This document shows positions 1-9,533 of a DNA stretch of 64,000 nucleotides, in pieces (positions within the stretch are counted from its first letter, which is position 1; each line of letters opens with the position of its first letter). Position numbers and translations under genes: made by a program. Source of the DNA: JALYXV01 sp963733505 (GTDB lineage Bacteria > Actinomycetota > Acidimicrobiia > Acidimicrobiales > Palsa-688); NCBI GenBank assembly GCA_963733505.1, contig CAVTDW010000001.1, forward strand, positions 1 to 64,000, read 5' to 3'. The notes under the pieces are model-generated. The model worked only from the letters and a program-made list of their open reading frames with translations. It was not told the origin of the DNA and did no database searches.

Positions 1-576
1 GTTCCCGAGCGGCTGGGTGAGGGTGACAACACCGCCGTCGGAACTTAGTTGAGGGTCCTGGGGTACCTGGGAAAACGAGGCGGGACAATGCTTCGAAATG
101 ATCGGTCCCGACATGGAACAGGCCCGTGTCAACGACCCCAACAGGTTCAAGACATGCGGCGACGAACGGTCGATAATGTCCGGACCAACGACCACCCCAT
201 AGACGCCCTGAAAAGTCGCCACATCCGTCTTGATCCGCCGTGCATCGACGGCGCTTGAACGATAACCTGGTAGGACGTGGAGCATCCCCAGAGTGAAGGC
301 AAGTCCCGCCCCGCCAAATTCCTTGACATCCTCGTCCAGGGCTTGCTGCTTGGAAAGAAACCCTATTTCGACGACTCCTCGCTTTCTGAGGGCGAGACAG
401 ACCGGCGGAAAGGCCGCTGAATCAACCTGCGGACGGAAGAGTACCGATATGCTGACGCCTCGGCAGCCGCCGGCCGATGTGGTGGAATCAACCTCCCCCG
501 GGGAAGTGGCGCACGCTGCCGCCAACACACAGACGAGGACAGCCACCACCGCCATCGCTCGGGATGACGGTCTCAT
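1..576 (-). CDS. Lipoprotein with FtsX extracellular-domain-like region (3' end outside window)
   Basis: An open frame of 192 codons runs from ATG at 576 off the left edge with no stop. The first 24 residues form a signal peptide (MRPSSRAMAVV, then a hydrophobic stretch) ending in the lipobox LAAAC, so the product should be a lipid-anchored extracytoplasmic protein. The mature part reads like the FtsX extracellular domain: ISVLFRPQV, then GVVEIGFLSKQQALDE, then LPGYRSSAVDARRI and a final GVYGVV. In that family this domain follows the pattern 'V-FL-P-V ... V-FVSKEEAL ... LP-SF ... GV--V'. There are no transmembrane permease segments, so it would be a stand-alone domain, not FtsX itself. It lies just downstream of the broken NACHT gene on the same strand. 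The family assignment is by eye and moderate; the lipoprotein call is firmer. Confidence 0.6.
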   Translation of the reverse strand, partial: MRPSSRAMAVVAVLVCVLAAACATSPGEVDSTTSAGGCRGVSISVLFRPQVDSAAFPPVCLALRKRGVVEIGFLSKQQALDEDVKEFGGAGLAFTLGMLHVLPGYRSSAVDARRIKTDVATFQGVYGVVVGPDIIDRSSPHVLNLLGSLTRACSMSGPIISKHCPASFSQVPQDPQLSSDGGVVTLTQPLGN

Positions 577-625
577 ACCCCATGTCCGTGAACGTGGCGA
601 TTTCGGATGCTCATCAGGAACTCGA

Positions 626-3600
626 CTATACGCCGTCGTCAGCTCTTCCCGAGCACGAGAATCGTGCCGAATGGAGGCGGTGCGAGACCCTGAGGCGAAC
701 TATTCGGACAAATGACCGGGACCTAATGAGGCTCCTAGTTCGAGCAATCACATCAAGGATCTCCAATACCATCGGATCAGGCACGGCTTGCTTTAGCGCC
801 GACACTTGACCACTCGTTATGTCCCTGCCGGGGGTAGTAATGGCATGCGCCGCTTCAACCCGAACATCAGGGTCCTCTTCCGCGACCACCACATGTATCA
901 AGGCCTCAGTAACCTCATCCGAGATGTCAGCGCGAAGCGACCGACAGGTCCGCTGCCGAAGCGACCGGATAGCGGACCCCAAGCCACGCTTAATCAACAT
1001 CTCTCGGGCCCACTCAGGATGACTCCGCCCGAGTTCCTCGCAAGCAGTGACGAGAATTCCCCGGCGATCGATACTTCTCCCAGACTACATCTGCTATCTT
1101 CTTCATATTCTCTTTGTCATACTCTCTCCCCCACAAATCGAAGTGCATTCCACGCTGAATCTCGGTCAGTGCGCCATACCGAAGCAAACGACGCACAGAT
1201 TCACATGAGAACTCCCGAAACATTGGCTGCAGAAGCCTTGCAACCCGAAGGCGGGCATCTTTCTCCCAGTGGGTCCCTTTCCAAGACTTGTGGGCCCGCC
1301 GGGAGACCACGAGCAGGGATTGGGGCGAACAACGAGCCAAGGCTTCAACTGCCGCATTGGCGATACCTTGGTTCCTCCGTTCGGCCTGTGCTGCAATAAA
1401 CAACACCGCGTCAGCTGTGCCTATGCGTTCAAAGACCGGAAAGAGAGCGACAACACTTCGTGGATCTGATATTTCGCCACGGGATAGCAGATCTTGTGTG
1501 AATTCAATCAATTCGGAGTCGCCAAGCATCGTGGCTGCAGCCGCAAACACCCTTCCATCCCCTGTACGCCTCGCCACCTGACGCACGATCGCATGGGCCT
1601 CAATACTCGCCTGCTGGTTCGACAGAGTTCAGTGATGATAAGGAGTCTCGAGTGGCCGCCGTGCTGAATGCTCTGATCAACCGTCCATCGCGAGAGGATA
1701 GCGTCTGCGATATCCTTCCGATTCTCTCTTGCTATATCATCAAATATATACGGACTCCCCAGAATAACTCTCGCCACAACGCTCTCAGGCGCATGAATTG
1801 CGCCTAGTAAGAAGAGTTGCAGCCTCCGGGTGTCGGGAACGCAGGAGCGCCAGAACTGCGTTGTGACAAACTATGTACGGCGTTCTGAGTACACGCCGGT
1901 TCTCCGGATTCAGGTCTCTGTCGATGAGATCTATGAAGAAGCTGGGTTCCTGGTTGGGATCTGTCCAGCTGAGTGCCGAAATTGCGAATGCTAAGGTGTT
2001 GTCACAGACCGACCCTGCATGCCATTTCCAATGATCCGACGGATAATCCGGACAAGTACAGCCGCCACATCTGGCCTGCGGACCCGAGAGACGCATTTTA
2101 TGATGAACCCCGCGGTCCTGGTCGGTTAGGTCCGGATCGTTAAGCAGTCTAATGGCAGAGGACATTGCATCCGGGCGACCTTCAATCGAGTGACAAACGA
2201 ATCGGAATACCTCAGACGTGACCACAGGTAGTTCCCGGGTGAAGTTGAGGCTATCGGGCGTGGTGGCATCGGCGATCGATCGAATCACATGACGGGCGAG
2301 AAAGAATTTTGAAACGATCGGTGTGAGAATCTATAGTTTCCACCGCTATCTCTTACGAGGAACCCGGCACGACGTAGTTCTCGGTCACATTGGTCCATTT
2401 CCAACGAACTCAGATCCGGGTTAAGCTCGTTGTACTATCCGTGGTATCTCCGAGTAGTGGAGACACGTGTCCGGCTCTCTGGATGCGTGGGCGGCAAACT
2501 CTTCTATTAGGTTATTCCGGGCGTCTGGAGTCAGAGTTGTATTCCAGTCGTTCCGCTCAAGCCAAATATCCGTGTACACCTGGTAAAGTACGGCGGACGT
2601 GACAAGGCCCGATTGACTTACTATTTCCTGGAGTGAGTCGGATATCATTTCGAGAAGGACTGGCCTTCGAGCCAGATCCTGAAGGTTATACTGTCCCTTG
2701 ATCGTCTCCAGCATTACTGCCTCCGCTGCCTCTCCGTGGCGCTGGCGGCAGGCATCTGCGCGCAATGAGCATGTCGTCGAAATCTCCCAGATACCCTATC
2801 TGGAAGTTCGGCCGGCCAGCGATCTCTCGGTATAGATCCGTATAGGTCCGAGGCCCGACGCGTGTGTCCTCCGGTGCGCCATGAAAGTGCCGTACCTGAG
2901 CGTCATCCACGAAGTAATGTTGTCGGCACGAGAGAATGAGCTTTGCTTTCCCGAGCGCGCTCTTGTTGAGTTCCCGGAAGTTGCGAGCGTAACCTGGAGA
3001 TTCGACTCGCCTGCTAGTTCATCAAAGCCATCCAACAGGAGAACTATCCGACCTTCCGTGAATACGTGCGAGAACGCCTCGTAAGAGGATAAGTGGACCT
3101 GACTTCGGTCAAGTAAGTCCAGCATTATCTGTCTCAGAGATACCACGTGTGAGAACTCCCTCATATCCACGTAGATTGGCGCCGGAGTTCCGCTTCCCGA
3201 GGACGGATCTAGATATCGGTGAGCCAGCGTAACTGCCAGTTTGCGGAGGAGAGTCGTCTTTCCCGTTCCATAGTCCCCCAGAAGCGTGAGGTGATTCTGT
3301 CTCGGGGTCCTTAGCCAGTTCGTACAATAATCGAGGGCGGGTGCATCGATTGACTGACCATCTAGGTGGAGTCGTGGCTCGACAAATCCAGCGACCCCCC
3401 TATCGTGTTCTAGCTCACGCAGTTGTGACAGAACAATCGGGCGGAGGTCAATGAGGGAGAGTTCGAGTTCGGAAATGGTAGTTGTTAGGATGCCAAGGCT
3501 AGGCGCTTGTGCCCGAACTTCGCGTGTAAAGCCGACCGTTGTTACGAAGATCCCACCGACGTGCGGTAGAACGGAGGACCGGGCGGCATGAATCTTCGCA

Positions 3601-3821
3601 TGGAATGCATCGAGTTGGGCGACCGTGACCCTGGAAGCCTGGTCCTTGCATTCGACGAGAAAGACATTGCTTATCCGGACTTCTTCCGCTCTTCCAGTTT
3701 GAGGTCGACCTGTCGACCGCAAACAAGACAGTCGCCCGACGACGAACCCGAGTAGCTCAAAGAGACGACCGACCCGTTGCTCAAACCGATCTCCCTGTGC
3801 GGTCGTGGATGAGGTGGTCAT
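626..3821 (-). pseudogene. Frame-broken Mrr-like nuclease / NACHT NTPase / HEAT-repeat protein
   Basis: The protein reads from ATG at 3821 through several frames. First comes a restriction-endonuclease-like domain (GRQVDLKLEE read in one frame, then VECKDQ in another, the D...ExK nuclease core). Next is a NACHT NTPase with Walker A GDYGTGKTTLL, Walker B LLLDGFDELAG and sensor KLILSCRQHYF. After it come the family's signatures DLARRPVLLEMI and FSHRSFQ/KFFLARHV. Last is a HEAT-repeat region (RADISDEVTEALIHVVV). Frame changes are seen near 3740, 3680, 2980, 2770, 2430, 2310, 2120, 2010, 1780, 1600 and 1010. Sense is conserved between them, so the break is recent or due to sequence errors. Such STAND proteins are known from bacterial antiphage defence; that role is inferred here. 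GC is lower than in the neighbours, suggesting transfer. Confidence 0.75.
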
Positions 3822-4650
3822 ATTGCCTCGGTTACCTGTAAATGTTGGGGCCGGTGGGGCGATGAGATTGTAGGCAGGTGTACCGTGGATGAACAGCGCT
3901 GGTCGGCTCTCCATGCGTGAGCGCGAGCATCCTGGGTGTCGGCTTCTCAGGCAGTCGACAGATCGAACCGTCCTAGCGGGTATCGTCGCGTCACTTCGTG
4001 CCGCGATATGTCATGGTCTGGCGGCGCCGCGCGGCATTGGGCGCCCGCTCGGTAACCGGCGTTCTGCCGTGAGTGAGCGCCCGATAATTCGGTGATGGTC
4101 GATGGCCAGCGGTGGCTCGCGCCTGAATGGCGGGTGACCGCAGTGGTCTTATTGACCCCGGCGCGTGATTTGCGATGCTGTCGGGTCAGGACCGATTGTG
4201 CGCGGCTATCCGGACTGACTGCACGGGAGGATCCTCCCCGACAGGCATTCCTTTGCGGGGCCGCTGGAGTAGCCGGTGCGGCGTTGATCGCTTGGCGTTG
4301 AGGGTGCGGCTGCGCTGCTCGCTTGATGGAACGTGGGTTCGAAGCAGGGGATCGTCACCGCGAACGTGCCCGTTGCGCGGCCGCAACGCTGCGATGTCTC
4401 GCCAGAAGTCTGGGGAAATGTTTTCCGCCTGAGGTGGCGCCGCATCCGTACCTGAGGTGGCGACCTACGCGAGTTCAACTGGGACACCGACCAGCACTGC
4501 GCCGACGACCAGGAGGGCCGAACTCGAACCGGTCCAGCGCGGTGGCGGGGCCGGCCGCACTTCGAGGCTGGGCGCCAACGGGCGCCCCGACGTGCGACCC
4601 CCTGCTGGCATCGCGCCCCGCGTGACCTTTGTGCCCTCGAGGACCGCGAG
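3822..4650. other. No convincing gene
   Basis: About 830 bases upstream of the NACHT gene. The frames here are short, arginine/proline-rich and lack domain-like sequence. The promoter of the NACHT gene should lie near 3830-3900, but no clear -35/-10 pair is visible to me. Confidence 0.5.
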
Positions 4651-4838
4651 GTGGAACCGATCGGCTTCACGCCCGACAGCGTCTATGTCGAGCACTGCCG
4701 CCTGCCGCTGAGCGGGCCCAGCTGCTGCCTGCTGTACCGCCACCTCGGCCCCCTGCGTTCGCCGCCGCCGACCGGGTCGAGGTTGACCTCGCAGTCCTGG
4801 CCCGCAACCTGGGCCTGGGCGCCCGGGTCGGGCCCTGA
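4651..4838 (+). pseudogene. Fragment of a conserved actinobacterial hypothetical gene
   Basis: A short stretch has protein-like sequence in two frames: VEPIGFTPDSVYVEHCRLP with CCLLYRHLG in the first, and VEVDLAVLARNLGLGARVG in the other. It resembles from memory an uncharacterised actinobacterial family with the pattern 'YVELCWLP-LGP---LLRRLG ... V-LADLA-SLGLG'. Both ends are missing, so it looks like debris between the NACHT gene and the tRNA. No function can be given. The resemblance could not be checked by search. Confidence 0.35.
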
Positions 4839-5017
4839 TGCTGGCACCAGCGTGGTGACCCGACGAGCTCAACACCCGCGAACGAACCCCCGGACATCGC
4901 CTGCCCGGTCGGGTGGCGGAGCCATGGCGGTTTCCCGGGACCGGACCCCCCACTCCCTCGATGACGACACGCACGCAGGCGACCCGTCACAATAGGTCCT
5001 CTGACCTGCACCTGACC

Positions 5018-5093
5018 TGGAGCCCGAGAGCGGAATCGAACCGCTGACCTGCGCATTACGAGTGCGCTGCTCTACCGGCTGAGCTACTCGGGC
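5018..5093 (-). tRNA. tRNA-Thr (anticodon CGU)
   Basis: On the minus strand the acceptor arm GCCCGAG (5093-5087) pairs with CTCGGGC (5028-5022). The D arm is TAGCTCAGCCGGTAGAGCA. The anticodon stem is GCGCA/TGCGC with loop CTCGTAA, giving anticodon CGT (reads ACG, Thr). The T arm contains GGTTCGATTCC. Discriminator T at 5021 is followed by an encoded CCA (5020-5018). The 3' end faces the accessory region 1-5000. Confidence 0.95.
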
Positions 5094-5224
5094 GGAGGCC
5101 CGATGGTATCCCAGGTCCCCTGGCGCCCACTCCCAGTTAGGTCCCCGATACCGTCACAGGTGGTTGGTAACGTCGTCACCAGCTTCCCCCGGCTCAGGAT
5201 CCATCGACTTCAGTTGGAGGCGTT

Positions 5225-7741
5225 GTGGCGCAACCAGCGCTCACCCCTGCCTGGGAGGGCTTCTCCCCAGCGAATTCTCTACGTGATTTCAGCCGCGACC
5301 AGCTCGTGCAGCTGCTCCGCGTCCGTCCGGACCTGGCCTCGCCGCCGCCGAAGGACTGGGCCGCCTTTATCGCCCGCGCTACGGCGTGGCCGAGCATCCA
5401 CGCTTGCCTGGCCACCCAGTCCCGGGCCAGCGCACAGCTACTCGACGCGCTCTGCCTGCTGCCGCAGCCGACGACCGTCGACGCGTTGGTGCGCCTGCTC
5501 GACCTTGAGATCGACCCGCAGGACTTGGACGCCGCGCTGGGCCAACTGGCCGACCAGGCCCTGGTGTTCCGGCGAGGCCGGGAGCTGCGGGTCCTCCCCC
5601 ATCTGTCGGCCATCCCCAACCCGGCTGGACTCGGCCCACCGCTGCGAGCGGCGCTCGGGTCACAGGACTCCAACATGCTGGCCACCGTCGCCCAACGACT
5701 CGGCGTCCAGGCCGGGCGCGTCAAGGGCGAGACGTTGGACGCGGTCGTGGCGGCCCTGAGCGACCCCGAGCATGTGCAGCGGGTCCTGCTCGACGCCCCG
5801 GCCGGCACCGCTGCGCTGGCTGCCCGACTCGCCGACCACGGAGTCGGGACCGTGCCCTCCGGCGCCTACTACATCCGGCCCGAATCGCCTCTGGGATGGC
5901 TGGCGCAGCGGGGCTTCATCTTCGCGACCGACTGGGAACGGGTCGTGATGCCCCGAGAGGTCGGCTTGGCCCTGCGGGGCGGCCGACCGTTTCCAGACTT
6001 CACGCTGCGCCCACCAGCCCTTCGATGGCACCCCGTCGATGCCGCCTCGGTGGACCGGGCCAGCACTGATCGTGGCCTCCGCGTCGTCGCCGACATCACG
6101 ACCATCCTCGACGGCTGGGACGACACACCCGCCAAGCTCCTGAAGGCTGGCGGGATCGGCGTGCGTGACATCCGGCGAGCCGCCTCGGCGATCGGCGGCA
6201 CTGAGGTCGAGGCGGCCAGGCTCATCGAGTTGGCATTCGCCGCCGGGCTTGCCGGCTGGGATTCGCATGCGACGGTCGCCCAGCCAAGTCCGGCGTATGA
6301 CGATTGGCTCAACCTCGACGTTGCCACCAGGTGGGCCGCGCTCGTCTCCTCGTGGCTCGAGACCGAGCTGTACATCAACCTGGCGGGCGCCAAGGGCATC
6401 AACGGGAAACCCATCGCGCCGATGGAGCCGAGATGGGCCGAGTTCTCGGCCCGCAACGGGAGAGGTCTGGTACTCCGGGCCCTCCTCGAGGGGGCGCCCG
6501 GCCAGGCCGCGGACGCCGAGAGCCTGGCGGCCCGAGTCGGATGGGACGCCCCCGCCATATGGGAACGCGGTCCGGCGCCGGGACCGACGCTCATCTCGTG
6601 GATTCAGGAGGAAGCGCAGATGCTCGGCCTCAGCGCGTCCGGTGCCCTCAGCACGCACGGGCGCGCCATCGTGAGCGGGCGATTCGACGATGCGGTGAAC
6701 GCATTGGCAGCCCATGCGCCGCCGATCACGTCCCAGTTCGTCATCCAGGCGGACCTCACTGCAGTCGCCCCGGGACCGCTGGCGATGTCCGTTCGCCGCG
6801 AAATCGAGCTGGTGGCCGACCTCGAGTCTTCGGGCGCCGCCACCGTGTATCGATTCGGGGAGCAGTCGCTCCGGCGCGCCTACGACGCGGGCCGCAGCGC
6901 CGACCAAATCCTGGCGTTCCTGGCGGCCCACGCCACCAAGGGTGTTCCCCAGCCGCTCTCCTACCTCGTCGAAGACGTCGGGCGCCGCCACGGCACGGTA
7001 CGCGTGGGAAGCGCCAGCTGCTATGTCCGCAGCGACGATCCGTCCCTGCTGGCGGAGATACTGGTAGCCCGCAAGGCGGCGAAGCTGGGGTTGCACCAGC
7101 TGGCCCCGACGGTGCTGGTGAGCACGGCCACACCCGAGACGGTGATCTCCACGTTGCGCAACAGCGGTTACCTGCCCGCCGAGGAGCGCGCCGATCGCAC
7201 GCTGGTCGTGCACCGGCGGGAGGTGGCACGAGCATCGGAAGGTTGTCGCGCGGCGCGGACCACGAGTGGCGACTTCTCGTTCCGGGACCTGTCCGAACGG
7301 TCGAGCGGCGACGAACACACTCTGGACGGACTGGCCCGCCGGCTTCTCAGCGCCAAGCAGCGCAGTGGTTCCGACTCTCGACCGTCGGCGGCCCCGGCCC
7401 GGCCGATCGACGGTCCCAGTTGGGGTGCCGTTTCGCCGGAATCGTCCGCCATTTTCCCGATCGAGCTGCTGGAAGCGGATTCGGTTCGACCGCGGGAGAT
7501 CGCCAAGTCCTACGACGACATCCTCGACCTGCTCGAACTGGCGGTCGAACACGAGTGGGCGATGCGGTTCGAGTACATGGACCGTCAGGGTCGCCGCCGG
7601 CTGACAAACGCCACCGTCTACCGCATCAACGAGACCAAGGCCTTTGTCGTCGACATCCCCAGCTACACGTCTCGCACGTTGACCATCAGCCGGATCGCGT
7701 GGGCACGCGTGATGACCGAGGAAGAGGAGGACGCTTTGTGA
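5225..7741 (+). CDS. Helicase-associated protein, Rv0862c-like (XPB/Ssl2 N-terminal-type domain)
   Basis: An 838-residue protein starting at GTG 5225, eight bases after a GGAGG ribosome site. It resembles the actinobacterial family typified by M. tuberculosis Rv0862c, annotated with a 'helicase conserved C-terminal / XPB-Ssl2 N-terminal' domain. The N-terminal 150 residues are winged-helix-like (LRDFSRDQLVQLLRVRPDL). The centre is rich in TLISWIQEEAQMLGL-type and QFVIQADLTAVAPGPL-type segments seen in the family. The last 75 residues (LLELAVEHEWAMRFEYMDR ... FVVDIPSY) resemble a WYL-like ligand-binding fold. It has no Walker motifs of its own. Its stop overlaps the start of the XPB helicase gene by four bases (GTGA), so the two are translationally coupled and probably act together in DNA repair; the partner role is inferred. 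Confidence 0.85.
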   Translation: MAQPALTPAWEGFSPANSLRDFSRDQLVQLLRVRPDLASPPPKDWAAFIARATAWPSIHACLATQSRASAQLLDALCLLPQPTTVDALVRLLDLEIDPQDLDAALGQLADQALVFRRGRELRVLPHLSAIPNPAGLGPPLRAALGSQDSNMLATVAQRLGVQAGRVKGETLDAVVAALSDPEHVQRVLLDAPAGTAALAARLADHGVGTVPSGAYYIRPESPLGWLAQRGFIFATDWERVVMPREVGLALRGGRPFPDFTLRPPALRWHPVDAASVDRASTDRGLRVVADITTILDGWDDTPAKLLKAGGIGVRDIRRAASAIGGTEVEAARLIELAFAAGLAGWDSHATVAQPSPAYDDWLNLDVATRWAALVSSWLETELYINLAGAKGINGKPIAPMEPRWAEFSARNGRGLVLRALLEGAPGQAADAESLAARVGWDAPAIWERGPAPGPTLISWIQEEAQMLGLSASGALSTHGRAIVSGRFDDAVNALAAHAPPITSQFVIQADLTAVAPGPLAMSVRREIELVADLESSGAATVYRFGEQSLRRAYDAGRSADQILAFLAAHATKGVPQPLSYLVEDVGRRHGTVRVGSASCYVRSDDPSLLAEILVARKAAKLGLHQLAPTVLVSTATPETVISTLRNSGYLPAEERADRTLVVHRREVARASEGCRAARTTSGDFSFRDLSERSSGDEHTLDGLARRLLSAKQRSGSDSRPSAAPARPIDGPSWGAVSPESSAIFPIELLEADSVRPREIAKSYDDILDLLELAVEHEWAMRFEYMDRQGRRRLTNATVYRINETKAFVVDIPSYTSRTLTISRIAWARVMTEEEEDAL

Positions 7742-9463
7742 CCGACGGGCCGCTCATCATCCAGTCCGACCGGACGCTGCTGCTCGAGGTTGACCACCCA
7801 GAGTCGTCGGTGTGCCGCGCCGACATCGCCGCGTTCGCCGAGCTGGAGCGATCGCCCGAGCACGTGCACACCTACCGGCTCACGGATCTGGGGCTGTGGA
7901 ATGCCAGCGCGGCCGGCCACGATGCCGAGCAGGTGGTCGACGCCTTGTTGCGATGGTCGCGCTATCCGGTCCCCCAGGCACTGCTGATCGATGTTGCCGA
8001 ACGGATGGCCCGTTTCGGCCGCCTGGTGCTCGAGGTGGATCCGGTGCACGGGCTGGTACTGCGCACGACCGACCGGGCGGTGCTCGAAGAGGTCATACGG
8101 GCCAAGCATGTCGCCCCCTTGACCGGGCCTCGAATCGATGCAGACACCGTGGCTGTTCCCCGGGGCGAGCGGGGCCGGTTGAAGCAGGCGCTCCTCAAGC
8201 TGGGCTGGCCGGCCGAGGACCGGGCCGGCTACGTCGACGGCGCCGCACACCTGATCGCCCTCGACCAGAGCGAGGGTTGGGAACTGCGGGCATACCAAGA
8301 ACAGGCGGTCGAGGAGTTCTTCGCCGCCGGCAGCGGTGTCGTGGTGTTGCCGTGCGGGGCGGGAAAGACCCTCGTCGGCATGGCCGCCATGGCCCGGGCC
8401 AGCGCCCGCACGCTGATCCTCGTCACCAACACGGTGGCCTCGCGCCAGTGGCAGGCCGAACTTCTCGCTCGGACGAGCCTTGTCGCGGCGGACATCGGCG
8501 AGTACTCGGGCGAACGCAAGGAGATACGCCCGGTCACCGTTGCGACCTACCAGATCCTCACGACCCGCCGAGGTGGCCTGTTCCCGCACCTCGAGCTGCT
8601 GTCGGCCGAAGACTGGGGGTTGATCATCTACGACGAGGTCCACCTCCTGCCCGCGCCGGTCTTCCGGATGACCGCCGAGATCCAGAGCCGCCGGCGTCTC
8701 GGCCTGACCGCGACCCTCGTCCGGGAGGACGGGCGCGAGGGCGATGTGTTCAGCCTCATCGGACCGAAGCGCTACGACGCCCCGTGGCGCGACATCGAGG
8801 CCCAGGGGTGGATCGCCCCGGCCAACTGCACCGAAGTCCGAGTCACCCTCACCGACGAGGAACGGATGGGCTACGCCCTGGCCGAGCCCGACGATCGCTA
8901 CCGCGTGGGCGCCACGGCGCTCAGCAAACTGGCGGTTGTGGAGTCGCTCTGCCAGGAGGCGGTCGCCCAGGGTGAGCCGACGCTGGTCATCGGGCAGTAC
9001 CTCGATCAACTCGACCAGGTCGCGCAACGGTTGGGGGCCCCCATCATCACGGGCAAGACGCCGACGGCCGAGCGCCAGCGGTTGTACGACGCGTTCCGCC
9101 GGCGGGAGGAGCCGGTGCTCGTGGTGTCGAAGGTGGCCAACTTCTCCATCGACCTGCCCGAAGCGTCGGTCGCCATCCAGATCTCGGGGACGTTCGGGAG
9201 CCGCCAGGAGGAAGCACAACGACTGGGTCGCATCCTGCGTCCGAAGAGCGACGGCCGTCAGGCGCACTTCTACGCCGTGGTGTCGCGGGACACCAACGAC
9301 CAGGAGTTCGCCGCCCGGCGGCGAGCGTTTCCTGGCCGAGCAGGGATACGCCTACCAGATCATCGACGCCGAAGTGGTTCTCGCCCGCTACCGGAAGCGC
9401 CAGGCCCCATCCGATCCTTCGGCGGCAACCGACCGCATTCCACCCCCGGCCGCGTCGCCGTAG
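7738..9463 (+). CDS. XPB/ERCC3-type DNA repair helicase, with one frame change near 9320
   Basis: SF2 helicase of about 575 residues, starting at the GTG that overlaps the upstream stop. An N-terminal DNA-recognition region leads to Walker A (LPCGAGKTLVG), the DEVH box (IIYDEVHLLPAP), motif III (LGLTATLVRED) and motif VI (EEAQRLGRILRPKS). This is the actinobacterial homologue of eukaryotic XPB (Rv0861c type), an ATP-dependent 3'-5' DNA unwinding enzyme. Near 9318-9324, in CCGGCGGCG, the frame changes: the expected ending RFLAEQGYAYQIIDAEVV continues in the next frame to a stop at 9463. Without that correction the frame would run on into the next gene. I read it as a single-base error or a very recent lesion close to the C terminus; all helicase motifs are upstream of it. 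Confidence 0.88.
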
Positions 9464-9533
9464 GAGTCGAAGGCGGCGCGACACGGCTTCGCCCGGGCTA
9501 CAGGGTTTCCGGGCCGATGCCGATCAGTCTTGG

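Noticed and set aside
6304..7737. Upstream extension of the XPB frame into the preceding gene
   Set aside because: It is Arg-rich shadow sequence; the GTG at 7738 overlapping the upstream stop is the natural start.
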